Assembly (NCBI RefSeq): GCF_021532615.1
Contig: NZ_JAKGAQ010000001.1
Coordinates: forward strand, 434,001-498,000
DNA from: Octadecabacter dasysiphoniae
GTDB taxonomy: Bacteria; Pseudomonadota; Alphaproteobacteria; Rhodobacterales; Rhodobacteraceae
Length of the DNA: 64,000 nt
Direction of reading: 5' to 3'
Shown here: in pieces, positions 17,008-24,393 of the stretch
Layout: each line of letters begins with the position of its first letter
How positions within the stretch are numbered: position 1 is the stretch's first letter
Position numbers and translations under genes: made by a program
The notes under the pieces: generated by a model
The model's input: the letters and a program-made list of their open reading frames with translations, nothing else
What the model was told of the DNA's origin: nothing
Databases searched by the model: none

Positions 17008-17426
17008 TCCAACAGACCTTTCATATGCAAAATGATCTGAACGATGTTGACCGAACGGTTGTGTCGCTGAAGGCGTTTGTGGATGAGGTGTTGGACCAAT
17101 CCGGGCTTTTCAAGTTCGAGGTTTGCGCGTCCGAAGCGCTTACCAATCTGGTGAAGCACGCCAAAACCGATGACACAACCGCGCCCATAAAAATCGAGCT
17201 GACCGAAACCCCCGCTGCCGTCATTCTGAGGGTTTTTGACCCCGTTGGTGCGGCGCGTTTCGATCTGCGCGATCACGCGCAATCGCTCGATGATGTGGAT
17301 CCATTGGCCGAAAGCGGCCGTGGCCTCGGCCTTATTATGCAATGCGCTGACCATGCAGATTACGCCCCGCAAGGCGATCGTATGTGTCTATCCCTCAAAT
17401 TTTCGAAACTGGAGACGGATCAATGA
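17004..17426 (+). CDS. RsbW-like serine kinase / anti-sigma factor (HATPase_c)
   Basis: GHKL ATPase-fold protein of 140 residues starting with GTG four bases inside the STAS gene. Visible are the N-box CASEALTNLVKHA, the G1 region VFDPVG (weakly conserved), and the glycine-rich lid ESGRGLGLIMQCADHADYAP. Family members bind and phosphorylate STAS partners and sequester a target protein. Together with its two upstream neighbours it forms a complete partner-switch module. Its stop overlaps the next gene's start as ATGA. Confidence 0.9.
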   Translation: MIQQTFHMQNDLNDVDRTVVSLKAFVDEVLDQSGLFKFEVCASEALTNLVKHAKTDDTTAPIKIELTETPAAVILRVFDPVGAARFDLRDHAQSLDDVDPLAESGRGLGLIMQCADHADYAPQGDRMCLSLKFSKLETDQ

Positions 17427-19150
17427 AAATGGTCAAACCTATGCAATGGCTCTTTGGTGCAGCAGCGACATTTTTCACGCTGTTGCCACTATCCAACGTC
17501 GCCGCACAAGACACAGGTGACGATGTTTTGGCGATCACCATTGATGGAATAACCGTTGACGGTGAAGACTATCGCAGTGTGACGATCACGTCCGATTCAC
17601 CCTTGTCGTTTCAATTTGGTGAACCGGTGGTGCCAACCTGTATGCGCGGATCGCTTGTTCAATCGTCCGCGCACTTTGGCCGCAGCGGGCCGCTGACCCC
17701 GCGTGAGTTCGCGATGGCCCAAACGGCCTGGTCCTATTTCGAAAGCAGCTATCAGTCCGAGACCGGTTTGGTGAATGCGGTTGGTGCCTTTCCGTCGACC
17801 ACACTTTGGGACACGGCGTCTTATGTCAGTGCTCTCGTTGCGGCGTATGAGCTTTGCGTTATCGACAAACGTGAATTCGACAACCGTGCCACCCGCCTGA
17901 TCGACACGCTGCGCAACTTGCCCCTGTATCGTGGCGAAGCCCCGAACAAGGTTTACAATGCCGCGACCGGGGCGATGGTGGATTACGCCAATGAACCAGG
18001 TGAGATTGGCATGTCTGCCAATGACATCGGCCGCTTGTTGGTTTGGCTCCAAATCCTAAAAGAACGTCATCCACATCTTGCCAACGGGGTTGATAACGTC
18101 CCGATGCGTTGGAATTTCTGTAATCTTATCAATGATGATGGCCGGATGTTCGGCTCTTTTACGCAAAGCAACGGGGAAACCCGTTATGTTCAGGAAGGCC
18201 GCCTTGGATATGAGGAATATGCCGCAAAGGGTTTTGCGCTTTGGGGGTTTGATGTGGCTCGCGCGATGTCGCCCGAGCCGCTGGATTACATTGAAATTTT
18301 CGGGGTTCGCGTCCCATTTGATGGCCGTGACCCACGGGTTTTCAAGAACCAGAACTATGTCCTGACCGAGGGTTATATTCTCGATGGCCTCGAAATGGGG
18401 TGGGACCTGCCGGATGATATGTCTAACGACGGATTGACGGCCAGCAATGGTTGGCGTGCCGAATTTGCCAACCGGATTTATCTGGTTCAGCAGCGTCGAT
18501 TTGAACAAACCGGCGTCATCACGGCGCGGTCGGAGCACCAAGTGGAAGGCAGCCCATATTTTGTATACGACAGCATTTTCGCGAATGGATATCCGTGGAA
18601 CACGCTTGACCCAACAGGGGAATACCAACCGGATCGCGCTGCGGTTTCAGCAAAAGCCGCTGTTGGCATGTGGGCGTTATGGGACACGGATTACACGGAT
18701 CTTCTGTTTGAAACGGTCGCTGATCTTTCGCAGCCTGATCGTGGATTTTATGAAGGGCTTTATGAAAACGGCAACGGTTTCATTCCTTTGCAGACCGCCA
18801 ACAACAACGGCATCATTTTGGCCGCTTTGCTTTATAAAGTGCAGGGCCCGATCCTTCAGCGTGTGAACGAGAACACCCATGTCTGGGATACCGCGTTCGT
18901 TGGCACGGACATTCGCGACAACAAATGTCACCCCAACCGCATGATCCAAGACGTGCCATGCTGCGCCTGTGCCAATGCCACCCGGATCGCACCGGTTATT
19001 CCGGTCGAGGCATTCCGTTATTGCCGGCCAGTTGTTGGCGGCTCTGAGGTTGGGGCGACAGATTGCAGCACGACCGAACACAATCTTGCGCTACCACAGG
19101 TGCGTCAGGTTCTGCCGTCCAGCTGCCCTGTTCCGGCGTCAAACCCATGA
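17423..19150 (+). CDS. DUF3131 periplasmic protein, copy 1 (possible polysaccharide hydrolase)
   Basis: Protein of 575 residues with a signal peptide (LFGAAATFFTLLPLSNVAAQ). The DUF3131 domain, an alpha-helical barrel of glucanase-like fold, runs from about residue 100 (AQTAWSYFESSYQSETGLVNAV) with the hallmark FPSTTLWDTASYVSAL and a late NNNGIILAALLYK. The C-terminal 80 residues form an unusual cysteine-rich tail (DNKCHPN, DVPCCACANA, YCRP, DCST, SSCP). It begins with ATGA overlap behind the kinase gene and ends with ATGA overlap into the acyltransferase gene. It probably trims or processes the polymer made by the GT2 protein; no activity is proven for this family to my knowledge. Confidence 0.83.
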   Translation: MKMVKPMQWLFGAAATFFTLLPLSNVAAQDTGDDVLAITIDGITVDGEDYRSVTITSDSPLSFQFGEPVVPTCMRGSLVQSSAHFGRSGPLTPREFAMAQTAWSYFESSYQSETGLVNAVGAFPSTTLWDTASYVSALVAAYELCVIDKREFDNRATRLIDTLRNLPLYRGEAPNKVYNAATGAMVDYANEPGEIGMSANDIGRLLVWLQILKERHPHLANGVDNVPMRWNFCNLINDDGRMFGSFTQSNGETRYVQEGRLGYEEYAAKGFALWGFDVARAMSPEPLDYIEIFGVRVPFDGRDPRVFKNQNYVLTEGYILDGLEMGWDLPDDMSNDGLTASNGWRAEFANRIYLVQQRRFEQTGVITARSEHQVEGSPYFVYDSIFANGYPWNTLDPTGEYQPDRAAVSAKAAVGMWALWDTDYTDLLFETVADLSQPDRGFYEGLYENGNGFIPLQTANNNGIILAALLYKVQGPILQRVNENTHVWDTAFVGTDIRDNKCHPNRMIQDVPCCACANATRIAPVIPVEAFRYCRPVVGGSEVGATDCSTTEHNLALPQVRQVLPSSCPVPASNP

Positions 19151-20295
19151 CATCGTCATCAAAACCAAGACTTGTCTGGTTCGATGCAAATCGCGTTTTT
19201 GCGGCATTTGGTGTGGTTCTTATTCACTCATCGACTGATTTCGACGGGCAAGCCTTTCCAGATGCCGCGCAAGGGGACCGGTTCGTTCCGGTTTTCCTAC
19301 GCTCGATTGGCGAATTTTCAGGATCAGAGATGTTCTTTATGTTCTCTCTTTTCTTGATGGCCATGCGGGTCGACAAGAAAATGCCGACATATGGCAGCGC
19401 CATCGCAACGCAGGCACAGCGCCTTTTGGTGCCGTTTGTTTTCTGGGCCGTTTTCTATGCTTTCTTCCGTCTTTTGAAAGCGGACACATTCGACTACGCG
19501 CCTGATATCTGGGATCAATTGGGACAGGCCCAAAGCTGGATCGGTTATCTGATACTCGGTCAATCCCAATACCACATGCATTTCTTGCCGACCCTGTTCG
19601 CGCTATTCTTGTTCTATCCTGTCATGCGCTCTGCGACCCGCTTCCCGATTTTGGGCCTTACTGTTGTGATCACCATTGGTGTCATGAACAACGCCCAAGG
19701 GTTTCTTTGGGCACTGGAAATCGATCCGGTCTTGCGCGACTACCTTGTTCGCGCGCTCAAGGTTCTGGGTTATGTCGGTTATGGAATGGCCGCTTTTGCG
19801 ATTTACGGACTTTGGAACGATGGTATCCCACGTGGCGAATCCCGTCTGATCCGCCGATGCGGGTTCTACTTTGCTATTCTCGCTTATGTCGCAACACTGC
19901 CCTCTTTTCACACGGCATTCGAAACGGGGTTTTGGGGCGTTCGGGGAGGATGGGATTTCTACGGCCACTTCTTGATGCCGATCTTTGTGTTCTTCGTCTT
20001 TATCGGCGGGCAGTACCTGCAATGGTCGCCACGCTGGACAGTCTTGGCCAGCTACACGTTTGGCGTCTACCTTGTGCATCCGCTGGTTATTGACCTTTTT
20101 GACATCATCATTTTCGGGTCGGGCCTGTCGGTTGTGATGGATCCTTGGATGATCGTTGTTGCGCGGTTTGCCGTTGCTCTCCCCGCGTCGTTTGCCTTGG
20201 CTTATGGATTGTCGCAGCTAAAACCACTGGCGTGGACAATCGGGCTTGGCCCGACGCCTTGGGACGTTGTTCGATCCAAGCGGGCAGGGGCGTAG
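19147..20295 (+). CDS. Membrane acyltransferase family 3 (OafA-like)
   Basis: Integral membrane protein of 382 residues with about ten predicted helices, of the acyltransferase 3 family. The N-terminal pattern RLVWFDANRVFAAFGVVLIHSS carries the family histidine in the first helix; PFVFWAVFYAFFR and FGVYLVHPLVID follow the usual layout. Such proteins O-acetylate or succinylate exported polysaccharides. The ATG overlaps the stop of the DUF3131 gene (ATGA) and the gene ends four bases before the GT2 synthase, so acylation of that polymer is the natural role. An in-frame start 84 bases earlier is rejected because it lies inside the previous gene. Confidence 0.88.
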   Translation: MTSSSKPRLVWFDANRVFAAFGVVLIHSSTDFDGQAFPDAAQGDRFVPVFLRSIGEFSGSEMFFMFSLFLMAMRVDKKMPTYGSAIATQAQRLLVPFVFWAVFYAFFRLLKADTFDYAPDIWDQLGQAQSWIGYLILGQSQYHMHFLPTLFALFLFYPVMRSATRFPILGLTVVITIGVMNNAQGFLWALEIDPVLRDYLVRALKVLGYVGYGMAAFAIYGLWNDGIPRGESRLIRRCGFYFAILAYVATLPSFHTAFETGFWGVRGGWDFYGHFLMPIFVFFVFIGGQYLQWSPRWTVLASYTFGVYLVHPLVIDLFDIIIFGSGLSVVMDPWMIVVARFAVALPASFALAYGLSQLKPLAWTIGLGPTPWDVVRSKRAGA

Positions 20296-20298
20296 ATC

Positions 20299-22125
20299 AT
20301 GGATGACTATTTCCTCAAATACGAAGATCGCACACCAGAACCGCCGCTGGCCTATTCAGCTGTGCGCGAACTTGTGTGGCAGTTTTTGGCAACCGTCGCC
20401 TTGGTTGTTGGCGCATGGTATATTTGGTGGCGCTGGACGGCGTCTTTGAACACGGATGCAATGTGGTTTGCCATTCCTTTGGTGCTGGCGGAAACCTTTG
20501 CGTTTTTCGGCATGGTCTTGTTTGTTTTCAACCTCTGGAAAGATGACCCAATCGAGGTTCCTGTCGCGCCTGCAACGCTGGGCGATATCTCTCCTGATCA
20601 TCCCGAACATGAACGTATTTTGTCCGTTGATGTGATGTTTGCGACCTACAACGAAGATCCGGAGCTTGTGCTGTTGGGCATTCTTGATGCCCAGAACATT
20701 ACCTATCCGCATCCCATCGAAATCAACATTCATGTTCTGGATGATGGTCGGCGCGATGAAATGCGTGCTGTCACGCAGGCCGCTGGCGCAAATTACATTT
20801 CCCGCAGCACCAACGAAGGGTTCAAGGCTGGCAACCTGCGGCATGCGATGGAACAGACGTCTGGTGATATTCTGGTCATTTGTGACGCTGACACGCGGCC
20901 TTTCCCCACGATCCTCGAAAATACCCTCGGCTATTTCCAAGACCCTAAAATGGCCTGGGTGCAGACGCCGCAATGGTTTTATGACCTTCCCGACGGTGAG
21001 GCGCTGGACACCATGCTGGACCGTAAGATCGGGCCGAAAGGTGCAACATTCGGACGTGCCATCCAAAAGATTATTGGTCCTGTCCAGCTTGGCACTGATC
21101 CATTCGTGAGCGATCCAAAAATGTTTTACGACATCATCCAGCGGCGCAGGAATTGGGCGAACGCGTCGTTTTGTTGCGGGGCAGGGTCCATTCATCGCCG
21201 GGAAGCCGTCATGGAAGCGGCCTTGCGCAGCTTTGGCGCGCAGGTCGAAAACCGGATGCACGCCACCGAAGAAGTCATCACAGTATCCAGCAAGGAACGC
21301 GATATCGCGCCTGATATGATGGACGCAATCCGGACAGAGGCGGCCACGACAGAAATTCTGACGCCCTACCGTTTTCACGTGTCCGAAGACATCTACACCT
21401 CGATCGTGCTGCATTCAGATCGTGAACGGGGCTGGAAATCCAAGATGCATCCGATCGTCGAAAGTAAGATGCTGTCCCCGCAAGACCTTTTGACGTGGAC
21501 CGTGCAGCGCTACAAATATGCAGGCGGAAGCCTTGATATCTTGGTGAATGACAATCCGTTGTTTCGTCGTGGCCTGACATTCCCGCAGCGGGTCATGTAC
21601 GCCACGACGTTTTATTCCTACCTCGCGCCGATCTGGAACATGATCTTCTTGATCGCACCCATCATCTATTTGTTCACCGGTATTTCGCCCGTTTCGGCAT
21701 ATTCTGCTGACTTCTTTTGGCACCTGATTCCGTTTTTGGTCACGCTTGAATTGGCGATGATGGCGGGCACATGGGGCGTGTCGGGGTTCGCCGCAAAGGC
21801 CAGTTATCTGTCGTTCTTCCCGCTTGGAATGCGCGCGATCTGGTCTGTTGTTCGCGGGCAGACGATTTCGTTCAAAGTGACGCCAAAGGTCCGTCAATCG
21901 GGTAATTTCCTCGGGTTGGTGCGGCCACAAATTGCCGTCGTTGTTGCGACGGGTCTGGCCGCCATCTGGGCCATGTTTGGCTTCGGCTTTGGGATCACAT
22001 CACATTCCGCAACGGGCGTTATATCAAACGTCCTTTGGGGCTTTAACAATTGTCTGGCCATGGCCGGCATCATCGGCGCGGCCCTATGGGTTCCCAGCGC
22101 CATCGAAAAGAGCGACGCATCATGA
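20299..22125 (+). CDS. BcsA-like processive glycosyltransferase family 2 (glucan synthase-like)
   Basis: Inner-membrane synthase of 608 residues. Two N-terminal helices (about 28-45 and 55-78) precede a GT2 domain with ATYNED (115-120), HVLDDGRR (145-152), CDADTRP (195-201), the TED-like SED at 362-364, and QRYKY at 403-407 in place of QxxRW. Further helices follow from about residue 430. No PilZ domain is present, so direct cyclic-di-GMP control of the BcsA kind is not expected. With two DUF3131 proteins and an acyltransferase it probably makes and exports an acylated beta-glucan-like polymer; cellulose is less likely because bcsB and bcsC homologues are absent. Confidence 0.9.
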   Translation: MDDYFLKYEDRTPEPPLAYSAVRELVWQFLATVALVVGAWYIWWRWTASLNTDAMWFAIPLVLAETFAFFGMVLFVFNLWKDDPIEVPVAPATLGDISPDHPEHERILSVDVMFATYNEDPELVLLGILDAQNITYPHPIEINIHVLDDGRRDEMRAVTQAAGANYISRSTNEGFKAGNLRHAMEQTSGDILVICDADTRPFPTILENTLGYFQDPKMAWVQTPQWFYDLPDGEALDTMLDRKIGPKGATFGRAIQKIIGPVQLGTDPFVSDPKMFYDIIQRRRNWANASFCCGAGSIHRREAVMEAALRSFGAQVENRMHATEEVITVSSKERDIAPDMMDAIRTEAATTEILTPYRFHVSEDIYTSIVLHSDRERGWKSKMHPIVESKMLSPQDLLTWTVQRYKYAGGSLDILVNDNPLFRRGLTFPQRVMYATTFYSYLAPIWNMIFLIAPIIYLFTGISPVSAYSADFFWHLIPFLVTLELAMMAGTWGVSGFAAKASYLSFFPLGMRAIWSVVRGQTISFKVTPKVRQSGNFLGLVRPQIAVVVATGLAAIWAMFGFGFGITSHSATGVISNVLWGFNNCLAMAGIIGAALWVPSAIEKSDAS

Positions 22126-23447
22126 CATTGAAAACAAACCTAATCAAAGCACGAAGCCACATTATTTTCCTGGTCGCACTGGGGTGCGGGCTTGCCCTTG
22201 TGACGGCGATTGATCGCAGTGCGGATACGAACAAACAGGGCGAACAGGTGGGAACGCAGATGGCACAGTTCGAAGACATCACACCATTGCCATTGGCGAT
22301 CACCGGTGCGTCCGGGCCGGATGATTTGGAATACGCGCAGATCGCTTGGCGGTATTTTGAGAACAATACTGATCCCACGACAGGACTGGTCAATTCGACT
22401 GACAATTACCCGTCCACAACGATGTGGGAAACTGGATCCTATTTCGTGGCCGTCATGTCTGCCAACCGCCTTGGCGTTATCGACGAAGACGAAGCAATTG
22501 CGCGGATCGATCTGGCATTGGACACGCTTTACACCATGCGGTTGTTTGACGGGGTTTTGCCGAACAAGGCCTATAATGTCCGCACGGGTGAGCTTGTTAA
22601 TTATGCGAACCAGCCGGTTGAACGAGGGCTGGGCTGGTCTGCGCTGGATATCGCGCGGATGGTTGCGGCACTGGGCCACGTAAATGCAAACTACCCCGCA
22701 CTTGCCTCCAAAACCGCCCGTGTGCTGGAACGCTGGGACCTGTCGCAGATGATCGAAGATGGTCAGCTGATTGGCGGCAATATTGCCGATGGTGCGGTGC
22801 GCCGCGATCAAGAAGGGCGTGTGGGGTATGAACAATACGCCGCCAAGGCGATGATGCTGTTCGGGTTTGACACCTATCGCGCCTATGACGCGGAAAGCCA
22901 TTTGATGGTGCGTGACGTTGAAGGCCAACCAATCCCTGTCGACACGCGTCTGCATCGAAATATCACGCCTGCCTTCACCGTCAGTGAACCCTATCTTTTT
23001 GACGGACTGGAGTTCGGGTTTGATGCCCGTTCTGCGCGGTTTGCGACATCGATCTACGCAGCCCAAGAGGCGCGTTATCGCAATACCGGTATCTTAACAG
23101 CTGTCAGCGAATCCCACATCGATGTCGCGCCGTATTTCGTCTACTCGTCCGTTTGGGGCGGCGGCGCGGAATGGGCCGTGATGACATTTAGCGGCGATCG
23201 TATGGACAGCCGACGGACGGTAACAACCAAAGTTGCGTTCGCTTGGGATGCCTTGTTCGGGACGGATTACACCCGCGAATTGATCACGGAAATCGCACCA
23301 CTTGGTGATCCGGCCCGCGGATGGCCAGAAGGCATCTACGAAGCCGATGGAACGACGAATTCTTCAATCACTGTGAACACCAATGCGCTTGTCTTGGCCG
23401 CGCTTGCGTTTCGCGTTCACGGCCCCCTGATCCGGGCGCACCAATAA
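22122..23447 (+). CDS. DUF3131 protein, copy 2, membrane-anchored
   Basis: Protein of 441 residues, a diverged paralogue of the DUF3131 protein three genes upstream. The N-terminus has a short basic region and a single hydrophobic helix (HIIFLVALGCGLALVTAI) that may be an uncleaved anchor. Shared blocks include YAQIAWRYFENNTDPTTGLV, YPSTTMWETGSYFVAV, PNKAYNVRTGELVNYANQP and EGRVGYEQYAAKAMMLFGFD. It lacks the cysteine-rich tail of copy 1. The start overlaps the synthase stop as ATGA. Two paralogues flanking one synthase suggest different steps or sites in processing the same polymer. Confidence 0.85.
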   Translation: MTLKTNLIKARSHIIFLVALGCGLALVTAIDRSADTNKQGEQVGTQMAQFEDITPLPLAITGASGPDDLEYAQIAWRYFENNTDPTTGLVNSTDNYPSTTMWETGSYFVAVMSANRLGVIDEDEAIARIDLALDTLYTMRLFDGVLPNKAYNVRTGELVNYANQPVERGLGWSALDIARMVAALGHVNANYPALASKTARVLERWDLSQMIEDGQLIGGNIADGAVRRDQEGRVGYEQYAAKAMMLFGFDTYRAYDAESHLMVRDVEGQPIPVDTRLHRNITPAFTVSEPYLFDGLEFGFDARSARFATSIYAAQEARYRNTGILTAVSESHIDVAPYFVYSSVWGGGAEWAVMTFSGDRMDSRRTVTTKVAFAWDALFGTDYTRELITEIAPLGDPARGWPEGIYEADGTTNSSITVNTNALVLAALAFRVHGPLIRAHQ

Positions 23448-24148
23448 TGCGTTTTGCGGGTCTTGCCATTTGCCTTTTGGGGGCGTCTGCAACGCCGGCG
23501 TTGGCCGCACCTTGCGTGTCGGACACCTTTGATGTGCCGTTGCCGGGCGCCACGGATGTTGTGTCTCATGTGACGGATGTGCCGTCCTCACAATTTCCGG
23601 GGTTCTGGCAAGAAGGACAATTGGACGGGTATCAGTACAAGATTTTCGCGAATGCAACCGCGACATTGCGCGGGGGGCCATCGGATTCAGATTGGTCGAT
23701 TGAGCTGATCTGTGATCTGAGCGCGAAAACCTGTGCCGTGACTGAAATCGGCACCCCGCCAGCGAATGCACCCCAAGTTGCCCGCCGTCTTGAACAGTGT
23801 TTTGTCCCTAGCCCCGAAATTAACGCTGACGCAGCCCAGCCCACGGGTGAGCCGCCGACAGATGTTGGGGTGGCGGAAACCACGTTTGATCAACAGGCCC
23901 CTACCGAAAATCCGTTAGAGGGTGCTGTACAGGAAACCTGCGGTGTCGCGCTTGTCGATGAGCAAAGCGATGTAGCGATCATGCAAAGACTGCTGATCAT
24001 GGTCGGTTCTGATCCCGGCGTCGTTGACGGGTTTTTGGGGCCCGCGACATTCGAAGCGATGGATGATCACGTCGAAAATTCCGGCTGGGATACGTCAATT
24101 CCTGATCTGATTTCACAGCTCGATCGTTTGCACTGTTCGGGCTCCTGA
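23447..24148 (+). CDS. Secreted protein with C-terminal peptidoglycan-binding-like domain
   Basis: Protein of 233 residues with a signal peptide (AGLAICLLGASATPALAA). The N-terminal half contains four cysteines likely to pair (APCVSD, LICDLSAKTCAV, LEQCFVP). The C-terminal 70 residues resemble a peptidoglycan-binding type 1 domain: IMQRLLIMVGSDPGVVDGFLGPATFEAM. The start codon overlaps the stop of the second DUF3131 gene by one base (TAATG), so it closes the operon. It could anchor the polymer or machinery to the cell wall. The middle proline- and threonine-rich segment is a probable linker. Confidence 0.8.
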   Translation: MRFAGLAICLLGASATPALAAPCVSDTFDVPLPGATDVVSHVTDVPSSQFPGFWQEGQLDGYQYKIFANATATLRGGPSDSDWSIELICDLSAKTCAVTEIGTPPANAPQVARRLEQCFVPSPEINADAAQPTGEPPTDVGVAETTFDQQAPTENPLEGAVQETCGVALVDEQSDVAIMQRLLIMVGSDPGVVDGFLGPATFEAMDDHVENSGWDTSIPDLISQLDRLHCSGS

Positions 24149-24165
24149 ACGCCTAATTCCTTTTC

Positions 24166-24200
24166 AAGGGAACGCTGGATGCACGGCTGCGTGTTCCCTT
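24166..24200 (+). terminator. Stem-loop at the end of the polysaccharide operon
   Basis: AAGGGAAC pairs perfectly with GTTCCCTT around a 19-base loop, beginning 17 bases after the last stop codon. It is plausible as a terminator although the U run is short (TTT). The remaining bases up to the RTX gene hold the operator-like half-site and a leader hairpin. Confidence 0.5.
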
Positions 24201-24243
24201 TGGCGTGCATAAAGATAAAGAAAATAGCCACGCGTCTAGAGGT

Positions 24244-24261
24244 CCTATCCGTTTGGGACTT
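24244..24261. promoter_or_regulatory. Operator-like half-site D before the RTX gene
   Basis: CCTATCCGTTTGGGACTT has a perfect left arm of the locus palindrome but a poor right arm (10 of 16 fixed positions overall). A further CTATCC-AACG occurs at about 24310. These sit 132 and about 75 bases before the RTX start. Co-regulation of the RTX gene with the polysaccharide locus is possible but weakly supported. Confidence 0.3.
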
Positions 24262-24331
24262 TCGATATCTCTTTGACCCTTATGATTTTTCTCGCTGGTC
24301 TGCGAAACACTATCCAACGAAATCATACACG

Positions 24332-24368
24332 GTCAGGGCCGCGCTTTCCCTCCTCTAGCGGTCCTGAC
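24332..24368 (+). promoter_or_regulatory. 5' leader hairpin of the RTX gene
   Basis: GTCAGGGCCGC pairs with GCGGTCCTGAC (11 bp, one G-U pair) around a 15-base loop rich in pyrimidines (CCCTCCTCT). It ends 25 bases before the ATG. The loop is complementary in part to the purine-rich AGAGATAGG upstream of the start, so it might mask the ribosome site or simply stabilise the mRNA. Confidence 0.45.
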
Positions 24369-24393
24369 ATTTAGAAAAGAGATAGGCGCTCCC

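Noticed and set aside
22140..23066. 308-codon minus-strand frame opposite the second DUF3131 gene
   Set aside because: Shadow of a coupled operon gene; no start signal and no family features.
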